Assembly (NCBI GenBank): GCA_015058215.1
Contig: SVCU01000007.1
Coordinates: forward strand, 1-64,000
Direction of reading: 5' to 3'
DNA: 64,000 nucleotides
Origin: Clostridiales bacterium
GTDB taxonomy: Bacteria; Bacillota; Clostridia; Peptostreptococcales; Anaerovoracaceae
Position numbers and translations under genes: made by a program. This document shows, one piece after another, positions 1 through 7,298 of the stretch. How positions within the stretch are numbered: the first letter of the stretch is position 1; every line of letters starts with the position of its first letter. The notes below the pieces were generated by a model. That model was not told the DNA's origin, searched no databases, and worked only from the letters and a program-made list of their open reading frames with translations.

Positions 1-632
1 AACTCAATTACCAGTTGCCCCCCCCATTTCAAAAAAATGGTAATTCTGCGTAGAGCTTTTCTGTGGCGCCGGTTGGCACTTTTTCGGGTCGGCGCCGGTA
101 AAGGGGTTCTGGTTCCGGCGTCACCTTGGCTCGCCGCACAGCATCGGAATCACAGCGTCGCTCCGTGTGCCGTGCTTCCCCGGGGCACAGCGTCGCTCTG
201 GCTCGCAGCGCTCGCCCCAGTTCGCCATGTCGAAGTTTTTGTGTCCCAGCCAAATTCTTCGACACGATTTTGCCCGATCCGCCTTCATTTCGCCCATTTT
301 TAGCCAATTTCCAGTAAAAAATCCCCATTTGCACATGGATTTGGCTCCTTTTTACTGGAAATTGCCTGGTTTTTCTTCGGTTTTATCCATTTTGAGGCGG
401 AAACGCAGCAATTTTGTATGTATTTTTTTCGTTTTGGCCCCCAAATACATACATTTTACTGAAGTTTTTGCGTGCCAAGCAAAAACTTCATACAAATGGA
501 GGAAATCCGAGATCGCTATGCGATAAGTCGTCCTTTCCCTAACAAAAAACTACCGCATTGCGCGGTAGTTTTTTCTTTGTTTCATTTCATGCATGTTGCT
601 CCAGGTCTTTGCCCAGGTTTTCATTTTAGCGC
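1..632. other. Non-coding, hairpin-rich stretch
   Basis: I see no convincing gene here: the open frames on both strands lack ribosome-binding sites and have an erratic Arg/Pro/Ser-rich composition. What the stretch does hold is a series of inverted repeats: 6-13 with 38-45 (AATTACCA), 65-70 with 91-96 (GGCGCC), 305-320 with 349-364 (a perfect 16-bp stem around a smaller CCAT/ATGG stem), 416-425 with 443-452 (GTATGTATTT) and 461-470 with 480-489 (GAAGTTTTTG). A TGTCGAA heptamer lies at 228-234 and its reverse complement at 258-264. It may be the remnant of a mobile element or a structured RNA region. Confidence 0.5.
542..576. terminator. Bidirectional rho-independent terminator after hicB
   Basis: The sequence ACTACCGC-ATT-GCGGTAGT (with a flanking CGC) forms a GC-rich stem bordered by an A-run on the left and a T-run on the right, so it can terminate either strand. 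It lies downstream of hicB on the minus strand. Positions 542-572 are identical to 1444-1474. Confidence 0.8.
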
Positions 633-1055
633 TTACTTTCGATCTTCATCTCGGAGTAAAGCCGGCTCCGCTGCAAGATCCACATTGCTGTAGGACATGG
701 CTTTTTTCGCAGTTTTGTGCAGCCGCTCGATATATTCCCGCAGAGCCTGCTCCACCGTGTTGTTCAGGGTAGTTCCGCTCTTCAGAGCTTCCATGGCCGC
801 GGCACGGTGCAGCTCCGGTTCCACGCGCACATTGAAAGTGCCGCTGTAGACTTTATCTGGCTCCTGATTCAGTTCTTTGCAAAGTTCCAGGTAATCGTCC
901 ACTGCCTTGTGAAATTCCTGCTCGACCAGAGCGGCCGACTCGCTTTCGAAGGTGACCAGGTCTTTGATGCCTTCGATCTTTCCGTAGAGGATCTTGTCTT
1001 CGACATCATATTCGATTTTGGTAAAGTAGCCTTTGTATTTCAATATGCTGCCCAT
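633..1055 (-). CDS. hicB: HicB-family antitoxin
   Basis: This 140-residue protein is the probable antitoxin of a type II HicAB module. It should bind and block the HicA RNase and repress the operon. Residues about 5-60 match the HicB fold (YKGYFTKIEYD, then LYGKIEGIKDLVTFES and a helix rich in E, A and L). Residues about 72-110 look like a ribbon-helix-helix DNA-binding segment (FNVRVEPELH, then SGTTLNNTVEQALREYI). The ATG overlaps the stop of the upstream toxin by one base (TAATG), typical of translational coupling in hicAB operons. A perfect palindrome at the operon promoter (1358-1380) is the likely operator. The family is clear; the target and trigger are unknown. Confidence 0.88.
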   Translation of the reverse strand: MGSILKYKGYFTKIEYDVEDKILYGKIEGIKDLVTFESESAALVEQEFHKAVDDYLELCKELNQEPDKVYSGTFNVRVEPELHRAAAMEALKSGTTLNNTVEQALREYIERLHKTAKKAMSYSNVDLAAEPALLRDEDRK

Positions 1056-1309
1056 TACAATTCTCCTTTCCCTTCCAGATATTCTTTCACCTGGCGCACG
1101 GCGGCCCGCTTCATTTGGTCTCCCGGATGCGGTTTATGCAAAATGATTTTGCAATCACCCTTCATAAAGCACACCCTTGAGCCGGACGTTTTCCCCCTGC
1201 TCAGTTCATCGTACCCCAGGCTTTTCAGCAGACCTTTCAGTTCCGAATATGTGTAATCAGTCGGAACCACCCTGAGCCTGGCCTTTGCCTTCTCGATTTG
1301 GTTTCCCAT
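1055..1309 (-). CDS. hicA: HicA-family mRNA interferase toxin
   Basis: This is an 84-residue toxin of the HicA (dsRBD-like) family, expected to cleave mRNA when not bound by HicB. The family pattern is visible: an N-terminal helix (YSELKGLLKSLGYDELS), a glycine-serine turn (TSGSRVCFM), then ILHKPHPGDQMK and a C-terminal helix (AVRQVKEYLEGKG). In classical HicA the turn carries a catalytic His (GSHxxF). Here that position reads Arg, as in a Bacillota subgroup of the family, so catalysis may use another residue or be weakened. The ATG has a good AGGAGG site 4 bases upstream. The gene precedes hicB with a one-base overlap and has its own strong promoter. Confidence 0.88.
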   Translation of the reverse strand: MGNQIEKAKARLRVVPTDYTYSELKGLLKSLGYDELSRGKTSGSRVCFMKGDCKIILHKPHPGDQMKRAAVRQVKEYLEGKGEL

Positions 1310-1357
1310 ATACCCTCCTTTTGCTCCCTATTCCCGATGTAAAACAACCCCTTTTGT

Positions 1358-1380
1358 TTGCAACTAACATTTAGTTGCAA
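1358..1380 (-). promoter_or_regulatory. Candidate HicB operator
   Basis: The sequence is a perfect inverted repeat, TTGCAACTA-N5-TAGTTGCAA, placed just downstream of the -10 box of the hicA promoter. It spans the expected start of transcription, where an autorepressor would act. Confidence 0.65.
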
Positions 1381-1384
1381 TTAT

Positions 1385-1412
1385 ATTATACCAGATTTAA
1401 CTTTTCTGTCAA
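1385..1412 (-). promoter_or_regulatory. hicAB promoter
   Basis: On the minus strand a consensus -35 TTGACA (1412-1407) and -10 TATAAT (1390-1385) are separated by 16 bp. This is an unusually perfect vegetative promoter, fitting a module that relies on repression for control. Confidence 0.8.
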
Positions 1413-1443
1413 TGTGTTTAAATGGATCCCGTTTTATCATTGC

Positions 1444-1474
1444 ACAAAAAACTACCGCATTGCGCGGTAGTTTT
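1444..1474 (-). terminator. Terminator overlapping the thioesterase 3' end
   Basis: This is the same 31-bp hairpin as at 542-572. The last codons and the TAG stop of the thioesterase lie inside its stem, and a T6 run follows on the minus strand. Confidence 0.75.
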
Positions 1475-1901
1475 CGGCCAGTTCGCGCAGGGCGCGGTCC
1501 AGCTCCGGGAACTGCTTTTTCAGGATCACCGGCCGCCCGTCCTTGCTCAGGAAGCAATGCTCGGACCGTGCTTCGCAGACGAATTCTCCCGGCTCCTGTG
1601 CATCGCCGGCTGCAGGTTCCAACTCCATCGTGTAGCCGATCACCAGCTTCACCCCTTTGAACTCCTCCACCCACACCCGGATGCGCACCGTGTCATCGAA
1701 AGTGGTGCTGTGCTTGTACTTGCATTCCAGTCCGATCACCGGCGAAACGATGCCGTCCGCCTCCAGTTTGGCGTAACCGAAGCCGATCTGGTCCAGGAAA
1801 TCGATGCGGGCTTCCTCCATCCATTTGACATAATTGGAGTGGTGGGTGATTCCCATTTTATCCGTTTCATGGTACTGCACTTTATGCAGATAATCCTTCA
1901 T
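1452..1901 (-). CDS. Acyl-CoA thioesterase (4HBT/YbgC type)
   Basis: This 149-residue single hot-dog-domain thioesterase is probably cytoplasmic and hydrolyses acyl-CoA or acyl-ACP thioesters. The N-terminal signature HETDKMGITHHSNYVKWMEEAR (read in two parts, HETDKMGITHHSNY and VKWMEEAR) carries the catalytic Asp and the following helix of the 4-hydroxybenzoyl-CoA thioesterase family. A strand pattern of KYKHSTTFDDTVRI and GYTMELE follows. I chose the ATG at 1901 because AAAGGAC sits 8 bases upstream and the fold begins immediately after it; a longer open frame upstream encodes only repeat sequence. The substrate chain length cannot be read from the sequence. Confidence 0.85.
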   Translation of the reverse strand: MKDYLHKVQYHETDKMGITHHSNYVKWMEEARIDFLDQIGFGYAKLEADGIVSPVIGLECKYKHSTTFDDTVRIRVWVEEFKGVKLVIGYTMELEPAAGDAQEPGEFVCEARSEHCFLSKDGRPVILKKQFPELDRALRELAENYRAMR

Positions 1902-1920
1902 GGTGTGTCCTTTCTTTTTA

Positions 1921-2029
1921 CCGGCGGCCAGGCGGACCTGCTGCCGCGTTTTCAATGGCTTTACCGGCGGCCCGGCGAACCTGCTGACGCGTTTTCAATG
2001 GCTTCACCGGCGGCCAGGCGGACCTGCAT
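1921..2029. repeat. 43-bp tandem repeat, about 2.5 copies
   Basis: Units start at 1921, 1964 and 2007 (partial), each opening with CCGGCGGCC and containing GCGTTTTCAATGGCTT. The third partial unit and most of the second lie inside the 3' end of the glycosylase gene, so the repeat encodes its C-terminal tail. Only a few bases differ between units. Confidence 0.9.
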
Positions 2030-2488
2030 CCAGGCTTCCGTCAGGCGCTCCGGACTCCAGGCGGCGTTGGCCGGCGAAGTGGACGGCAGGCAGACGGCAT
2101 CGCGCCCCAGCACCGGGCGGATGTACTTGTTGTAATACTTTTCCGCAGTTTTGCCGTTGACGAAGATCTGCCGGATATCGGCCCGGTCCAGGATCTGCCG
2201 CAGATCGTTGGCGGTCACATTTTTGATGGAGCTGTCGGAGCTGCCCGTGATGTCGCAGCTGGCGATCACGTCCCAGACCGCGATGCCGCAGCCCAGCAGC
2301 AGCGCCCGTTTCTCTTCGATGGTGGCAGGCACCGGCCGCTCAAAAACGGCGGCGATCACCTTCCAGAAACGGTTCTGGGGATGGCCGTAGAAAAACTGCT
2401 GTTCCCGGGATTTCACCGAAGGAAAGCTGCCCAGCACAAGCACTTTGGAGTTTTCGTCGCACAGGGGCGGAAACGGATGTCGGATCAT
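1961..2488 (-). CDS. DNA-deoxyinosine glycosylase (uracil-DNA glycosylase superfamily)
   Basis: This 175-residue base-excision repair enzyme is predicted to remove hypoxanthine or uracil from DNA. The core carries LGSFPSVKSREQQFFYGHPQ (residues about 17-36), then NRFW, GIAVWDVIASCDITGSSDSSI, FVNGKTAEKYYNKY and LPSTSPANA, which together are typical of the hypoxanthine-DNA glycosylase subfamily. The ATG at 2488 is preceded by AAAGGAC. The last roughly 20 residues (VRLAAGEAIENASAGSPGRR) are encoded by the 43-bp tandem repeat and look like a late addition beyond the normal end of the fold. A double hairpin lies upstream (2503-2565). Confidence 0.85.
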   Translation of the reverse strand: MIRHPFPPLCDENSKVLVLGSFPSVKSREQQFFYGHPQNRFWKVIAAVFERPVPATIEEKRALLLGCGIAVWDVIASCDITGSSDSSIKNVTANDLRQILDRADIRQIFVNGKTAEKYYNKYIRPVLGRDAVCLPSTSPANAAWSPERLTEAWMQVRLAAGEAIENASAGSPGRR

Positions 2489-2502
2489 AGGAAGTCCTTT
2501 CG

Positions 2503-2565
2503 GGCGGCGCGGGAAATTGGGAAGCGCCGCCATTACAGCGCCGCCGGATTCAGCATCGGCGGCGC
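2503..2565. repeat. Composite GC-rich double hairpin (REP-like)
   Basis: Hairpin 1 has the stem GGCGGCGC (2503-2510) with GCGCCGCC (2524-2531) and the loop GGGAAATTGGGAA. Hairpin 2 has the stem GCGCCGCC (2538-2545) with GGCGGCGC (2558-2565) and the loop GGATTCAGCATC. A similar pair with different stem bases but related loops occurs at 37361-37426. Confidence 0.7.
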
Positions 2566-2592
2566 CTTCATTTCAGTCCGACGCCACCGTGC

Positions 2593-3423
2593 TTAGAGTA
2601 TTTGCAAAAGTTCAGTCAGAGCGTAGGCGATGCCGTCTTCGTCATTGGTCCTGGTGACGAACCGGGCGGCGGCCTTTACCGCCTCTTCGGCGTTGCCCAT
2701 GGCCACGCTGTTCGGATAGGTGCGAAGCATATCAAGATCGTTGAAATCATCGCCAAAGACGGCGATTTCCTCCGGCTGCAAACCCAGGACAAGGCGTACT
2801 TTTTCAATGCCGCTTACTTTGTCTACGCCCAGAGGAACCACCTGGATGGTCTTCCCCTTATCCAGCAAATGGAGGGCAGCACGGCCGGCACAGCGGACGC
2901 GGAGCGTCTCAAAAAGACCCTCCGGCAGCAACTGGCGGTTACCAATCAGATAGTTATGGTAAAGCAGAATTTTGATCGCCTGTCCGGCAACATCCGCATC
3001 CGGAAGATCCAGTATTTGCAACGCCTCCCGGCGTTCCAGACCCCAGGGGCCCAGAAGTTCATCGGGCAAATGGTGATTGAAAGCGTGCAGATCTCCGGTC
3101 AGGTGCAGCGCTATCTGCAGATCGGGGTATTGGGCTGCTTCTTCCAGGCAAATACGCACAGCCTCCGCATCGATATAGTGGTAGAAGGCTTCCTCCCCCA
3201 CTTTTTCGCAGGAGCCGTTGCAGAAAATGCCTCCATCGAAAAGAGCCATGGTCTCCGGACCCCAGCCCAGCATTTTGTCCAGCATGGGCGCGCGGGCAGT
3301 AGCGACAAAAACGCGGATCCCCTTCTCACGACAACGTTTCAGGGCTTCGCGCGAGCTTTCCGCGATTTGTTTTTGACCGGTCAGCAGAGTGCCGTCCAGG
3401 TCGAAAATTAAAGCTTTGATCAT
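2593..3423 (-). CDS. Cof-type HAD-superfamily phosphatase
   Basis: This 276-residue HAD hydrolase of the Cof/YidA subfamily probably dephosphorylates sugar phosphates or nucleotides in the cytoplasm. Motif I is IFDLDGTLL (residues about 5-13) with both aspartates, motif II is VFVATAR, a motif III lysine is in the KGKTIQVVP area, and motif IV is FGDDFNDLDML. The middle third is the C2 cap typical of Cof enzymes. The start codon overlaps the stop of the upstream membrane-protein gene (ATGA), so the two are co-translated. The true substrate cannot be told from sequence. Confidence 0.9.
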   Translation of the reverse strand: MIKALIFDLDGTLLTGQKQIAESSREALKRCREKGIRVFVATARAPMLDKMLGWGPETMALFDGGIFCNGSCEKVGEEAFYHYIDAEAVRICLEEAAQYPDLQIALHLTGDLHAFNHHLPDELLGPWGLERREALQILDLPDADVAGQAIKILLYHNYLIGNRQLLPEGLFETLRVRCAGRAALHLLDKGKTIQVVPLGVDKVSGIEKVRLVLGLQPEEIAVFGDDFNDLDMLRTYPNSVAMGNAEEAVKAAARFVTRTNDEDGIAYALTELLQIL

Positions 3424-4376
3424 ACTCGCTCCTTCTGTGCTTTCAGCCAGCCGGGCAGGTACGGACCGGTGCTGGCGGCCAGGTACACGATGTACATGAT
3501 GAGCACCGTGAACCACTTGGGCAGCACGGCTCCCAGAGGTGCCAGGAAGAAGGATTCCAGTTTGAAGAACATATAGTCCGCATTGGGCACCAGCACGAAG
3601 TTCACCAGATTGGCCGGAATGGAAACCAGCAGGCACGGGATGGCAGGAACCAGCAGGTGCCAGAGTTTGGGGCCGGCGGCTGCGCGGAGATTTGATGCAG
3701 CCGCATTTTGGGGCTGCCGAGCGGCTGCGCGGAGATTTGATGCAGCCGCGCCGTTTTGCTGCTTTGCGGCTGCGCCGGAATTTGATGCAGCCGCGCCCTT
3801 CTGCCGTTCTGCAGCGGCCAGTTCAGTCCCCTTCCAGCGGAAGCTGTGAAGTCCGGAAACCAGCAGCACCAGGGCGCAAAGCACCATGCTGCCATGGTAC
3901 AGCAGGGACCGCATCCCCGCAAAAGACAGGCAGGAGTACGTTCCCAGCACATTGGCCGGGTACACGAAATTGATCAGCCCGCCGACCAGGCCCACAGTGC
4001 AGATGTAGCCGCAGCCGGCCTCCCGCAGCCAGCCTTTTCCCCAGAGCACCATGGGCATGGCATAGAGGAACACGCTGCAGGGATACAGGGGAAGATTGCC
4101 GGTCAGTTCGAACCAGACATCGGCACCGCAGTAGGTTTCCCAGAGGATCACTGCCGCTTCCGACAGGACCATCCAGACCCAGATGCCGAAGAAAACCTTC
4201 CGGATGAGGCTCTCGCTCTTCTTGCTGAGCCACTTGGTCAGAAGCACGGTGCAAACCGTCAGAAGCACTGCAAATACAATGTGCAGCGGAGTAAACAGCG
4301 TGCCGGGCAGCTGGTCTGCCGGCGGTAAAAAGTCTTTGTGTGTGAAAAAAAGTTTCAGTACGTCTAAAATATTCAT
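3420..4376 (-). CDS. YwaF-like (TIGR02206-type) integral membrane protein
   Basis: This 318-residue polytopic membrane protein with about seven hydrophobic segments is of unknown function. The pattern TPLHIVFAVLL, WETYCGADVWFELTGNLPLYPCS and GLINFVYPANVLGTY resembles the YwaF/TIGR02206 family. The loop between the fifth and sixth segments carries three in-frame 15-residue repeats containing AAASNLRAAA, encoded by a 45-bp DNA repeat, which is not normal for the family. The ATG at 4376 begins MNILDVLKLFF; its Shine-Dalgarno site is weak, so the start is only probable. The gene ends by overlapping the HAD phosphatase gene (ATGA). Confidence 0.75.
   Translation of the reverse strand: MNILDVLKLFFTHKDFLPPADQLPGTLFTPLHIVFAVLLTVCTVLLTKWLSKKSESLIRKVFFGIWVWMVLSEAAVILWETYCGADVWFELTGNLPLYPCSVFLYAMPMVLWGKGWLREAGCGYICTVGLVGGLINFVYPANVLGTYSCLSFAGMRSLLYHGSMVLCALVLLVSGLHSFRWKGTELAAAERQKGAAASNSGAAAKQQNGAAASNLRAAARQPQNAAASNLRAAAGPKLWHLLVPAIPCLLVSIPANLVNFVLVPNADYMFFKLESFFLAPLGAVLPKWFTVLIMYIVYLAASTGPYLPGWLKAQKERV
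3676..3810. repeat. Three in-frame 45-bp tandem repeats inside a membrane-protein gene
   Basis: Copies begin at 3676, 3721 and 3766, each opening GCGGCTGCGC and containing TTTGATGCAGCCGC. They expand one loop of the YwaF-like protein by Ala-rich units and keep the frame. Confidence 0.9.
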
Positions 4377-4460
4377 AACTGCAAAATTGCTGCGCGAAGC
4401 GCACAAGCCGCTGCACCGCGCGGAGCGCAAAGGCCCGCCGCACTTCGCCGCAGGCGCTGA

Positions 4461-5594
4461 CTAAAAGTGGTACAAAATGGATGCGAAGGCCACCTTCAGG
4501 CCGGGGTACAGGCTGTCGATCTTCACCGCTTCTTCGCGGGTGTGGCCGCCCTTCCCTTCGTAGCAGCCGTAGCAGATGGAGGGAATGCCCACACTGAAGG
4601 GAATGTTGCAGTCGGTGGATCCGGAAGTGAACTTGATCTCCTGTCCGTAATATTCCTGAATATACCCGGCCACGCGGTCCTGCAGAGCCTTCTGCTGCAC
4701 AGGGTCCACATTGGCGGCGCAGGGGCGGTCGCCCACCAGCTCCACTTCCACGTCGATGCCCTTGGTGCGGTAAAATTCAACGGCTGCCATAAAGTGCTGC
4801 TCCATCAGTTTCAGAGAGTCCAGCTCGTCGGAACGGACTTCGTACAGCATTTCGCAGTGCTGAGCGATGGTATTGACGGAGGTGCCGCCGCTGATGGTGC
4901 CCACGTTGTAGGTGGTCTTGCCCTTTTCGGGCACCTTCATATCGTACAGGGCGCTGATCAGGGAAGACAGATAGGCGATGGCATTGCGGTTGCCGAAACG
5001 GCTGTAAGAATGGCCGCCCTCGGTGCGCACGGTAACCTTGTAACGCTTGGAACCAACGGCTTTGTTCACGGCAAAGGAACCACCGCCGTCAAAGGAAGTA
5101 AACTCCACGATCTGCTTGCCGAAATCCTCCACGATCTTGCGGGAGCCCTTCAGGTTTCCCAGGCCCTCTTCACCGGAGTTTGCCACCAGCAGCAGGCCCT
5201 TTTCTTTGGGAACGATCTTGTTTTCGGCGATGTATTTGGCCACCATCAGGAGAGCCACCACGTTGGCTGTGTCGTCACCCACGCCGGGGCAGCAAATCCA
5301 GCCGTCCTCGATCTTCAGGGGCAGGGGTTCCAGGTCCGGAAACACTACATCCGTGTGAGCCATGTAAACGGCAATCGCATCGCTTTCCGTGCAGCCCACG
5401 GGCCAGATCACGTTCAGAGCTTCGTCGATGTAAACGCCTTCTGCCCCCTGCTTTTCCAGCCAGTCCTTGATGAAGGCAGCCCGCTTTTCTTCCTGATTGG
5501 AAGGTGCGGGGATCTGGGCCAGTTCCACCAAAAGGTCGAAGGCTTCCTGCTTATGGTCGTCGATGTACTGTAAGATATCCTTTGTCAGTTCCAT
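4461..5594 (-). CDS. M20-family zinc peptidase/deacylase
   Basis: This 377-residue cytosolic metallohydrolase of the M20/M25/M40 clan is likely a dipeptidase or aminoacylase. Zinc ligands and catalytic residues are visible: MAHTDVV (His/Asp), CPGVGDDTANV (bridging Asp), the Glu pair in NSGEEGLGN, and a C-terminal GGHTREE. The dimerisation domain includes VTVRTEGGHSYSRFGNRNAI. An AGGAGG site lies just upstream of the ATG at 5594. The gene follows the coiled-coil protein gene with a 2-base gap, so the two form an operon. Substrate specificity is not visible. Confidence 0.88.
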   Translation of the reverse strand: MELTKDILQYIDDHKQEAFDLLVELAQIPAPSNQEEKRAAFIKDWLEKQGAEGVYIDEALNVIWPVGCTESDAIAVYMAHTDVVFPDLEPLPLKIEDGWICCPGVGDDTANVVALLMVAKYIAENKIVPKEKGLLLVANSGEEGLGNLKGSRKIVEDFGKQIVEFTSFDGGGSFAVNKAVGSKRYKVTVRTEGGHSYSRFGNRNAIAYLSSLISALYDMKVPEKGKTTYNVGTISGGTSVNTIAQHCEMLYEVRSDELDSLKLMEQHFMAAVEFYRTKGIDVEVELVGDRPCAANVDPVQQKALQDRVAGYIQEYYGQEIKFTSGSTDCNIPFSVGIPSICYGCYEGKGGHTREEAVKIDSLYPGLKVAFASILYHF

Positions 5595-5596
5595 TT

Positions 5597-6532
5597 TTAT
5601 TCCTCCTCCGCCAGTTCGGCGATGCGTTTTTCCAATTCTTCCCGCTTGGTCTGCAGGGTATTTTCCAGAGATTCCAGCCGTTCCAGAGTGCGCCGGATCT
5701 GTTCGATCACCGTGCCCACCTGTGCCTGCGAATCCCGGATGTGCTGCTGCACGGTCCAGTCTGCAAACAGACCATCAAAGAAGTAGTCCGCAAACCGCAG
5801 GAACCCGGCGATGTTCACCTGGAAGGTGCTCTGGGCCGGCACGTCCGCCAGCTCCGTCCGGAAGGCCCGCAGCTGAGACTGCAGCAGTTCGATCAGCGCC
5901 TGGGCTTCATCCAGATGACTGTGCTTCACCAGGTCCGTGACGAGTCCGCCGTTGAACATATCGAGAACGCCCCAATCTGCCGCAGTGGAAAGTTCCTCTG
6001 CCACCTGATATGCGGTGTCCAGCGCTTCGTTCCCGGCTTCCAGGGCTTCCTGCACCTCATGTTTCTGCGCTTTCAGCCCGGTGACCTGCTCTTCCATGCG
6101 AAGCAGCTGCTGGCCGGCAGGGCTTCCGGCGGCCCGAAGGGCCGCTTTCTTCTCTTCCAGCGCCTTCTCGTACTGCTTAGCACTTCCCTGCAGACTGTCC
6201 AGTTCTTCTTCGTACTGCCGGATCTCTTTCTGCACGGCCTGCAGTTCTTTGTAAGCACTTTCGTACTTCACCCGGGCTGCCAGAGCATCCCGTTCTTCCT
6301 GCGCCAGCTTTTCTCCCCGCTTGCCTAAAACTTCGTAGAAAAAAGCGGCCAGGCTGTTTCCCGTAAGCCGGTCCACATCCGCCTGCTCTTTCTCCATCAT
6401 TTCTTCCAGGTCCGTTGCCTGGATGCTGTATTCTTCCTGCTGCCGGTACAGTTCTTTCAGCATGGCCGAAAGCTGCTTCTGCCGCAGCACTTTTTCTTTC
6501 AATTCGCGTAAGGTTTCGTCATACATTGTCAT
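5597..6532 (-). CDS. Coiled-coil protein of unknown function
   Basis: This 311-residue cytoplasmic protein is dominated by heptad-like Glu/Lys/Leu/Gln stretches: residues about 5-60, 85-170 (VQKEIRQYEEELDSLQG, then YEKALEEKKAALRAA) and a C-terminal coil (about 265-311) ending KRIAELAEEE. The centre (about 185-260) is less charged and includes WGVLDMFNGGLVTDLVKHSHLDEA and a Phe-rich FLRFADYFFDGLFADW, which may be a small folded domain. There is no signal peptide or membrane segment. The ATG at 6532 follows GGAAGAG. It is translated just upstream of the M20 peptidase; any functional link is inference. I do not recognise a named family. Confidence 0.75.
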   Translation of the reverse strand: MTMYDETLRELKEKVLRQKQLSAMLKELYRQQEEYSIQATDLEEMMEKEQADVDRLTGNSLAAFFYEVLGKRGEKLAQEERDALAARVKYESAYKELQAVQKEIRQYEEELDSLQGSAKQYEKALEEKKAALRAAGSPAGQQLLRMEEQVTGLKAQKHEVQEALEAGNEALDTAYQVAEELSTAADWGVLDMFNGGLVTDLVKHSHLDEAQALIELLQSQLRAFRTELADVPAQSTFQVNIAGFLRFADYFFDGLFADWTVQQHIRDSQAQVGTVIEQIRRTLERLESLENTLQTKREELEKRIAELAEEE

Positions 6533-6629
6533 AATTTTTCTCTTCCCGAAGTTCCCTCGATTGACACTTTTCCTTCTATCCAATAGAATACTATTATCCC
6601 AAACATTTGTAAAGCGAGGACTTTTCCCC

Positions 6630-7298
6630 ATGAAAAGCACCATCAAAAAACGTACCTGGAAAGCCATCTACCGTCTGCTGGACCGCGTCAGCCCCGTTCC
6701 TTACGACTGCGGCGCTCTCTGCAACGCCGCCTGCTGCTGCGGCGGCTCCGACGGCTTCCCCTTCTCCGCTGAAACCGATGCCGACGGCGCTCTGCTCTGC
6801 CCCGCCGCTTCCTGCGATGCCGACGGTGCCCTGCTGGCCGACCCTTCCCTGGAAGACGACGGCACCCTGGGCATCTACCTCTATCCCGGCGAAGAAAAGA
6901 TCCACGATAAAAAAGACCCCTGGCTGAAATGGACCGTAGAGCGGGCCGAAGACTACGAATTCCCCGATTCCTGGGTGGGCAATCTCTATTTCGTCCGCTG
7001 CCAGACTCCGCCCCACTGCCCTCGCGAAAAGCGCCCCCTGCAGTGCCGCACCTACCCCCTGCTGCCTCACATCACCGAGGACGGCTTCTTCTTCCTGGTG
7101 CGCAACAACGACCCGGACCTGCCCTACCGCTGCCCTCTCATCGAAGACCACATGGAACTGGATCCCCGTTTCGTCCGCGCCACCTACACCGCCTGGAAGC
7201 ACCTGCTGCGCGACCCCAAGATCTTCGACCTGGTGGAAATGGACTCCCGCGCCCGGGAGGAATCCGGCGCAGAACTGCAATTTGAGGAAGTACGATGA
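6630..7298 (+). CDS. Cys-rich putative metal-binding protein (YkgJ-like)
   Basis: This 222-residue cytoplasmic protein has many cysteines, including CGALCNAACCCGG near the N-terminus (residues about 28-40), C in LCPAASCDADG, and CQTPPHCPREKRPLQCRTYPLL (read as CQTPPHCPREK and PLQCRTYPLL) in the second half. The last pattern, Cys residues followed by RPLQCRTYPL, is typical of YkgJ-type zinc/iron-cluster proteins. The heptapeptide DADGALL occurs twice in an insert. It overlaps the methyltransferase gene by ATGA, suggesting joint expression. The start ATG follows CGAGGA. Confidence 0.75.
   Translation: MKSTIKKRTWKAIYRLLDRVSPVPYDCGALCNAACCCGGSDGFPFSAETDADGALLCPAASCDADGALLADPSLEDDGTLGIYLYPGEEKIHDKKDPWLKWTVERAEDYEFPDSWVGNLYFVRCQTPPHCPREKRPLQCRTYPLLPHITEDGFFFLVRNNDPDLPYRCPLIEDHMELDPRFVRATYTAWKHLLRDPKIFDLVEMDSRAREESGAELQFEEVR

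Noticed and set aside
29..526. Several 60-120-codon frames at the left edge
   Set aside because: Arg/Pro/Ser-rich products, mutually overlapping, and passing through inverted repeats.
1921..2029. Possible CRISPR array
   Set aside because: The 43-bp units abut without unique spacers and lie in coding sequence, so this is a tandem repeat. No CRISPR-like array was seen elsewhere.
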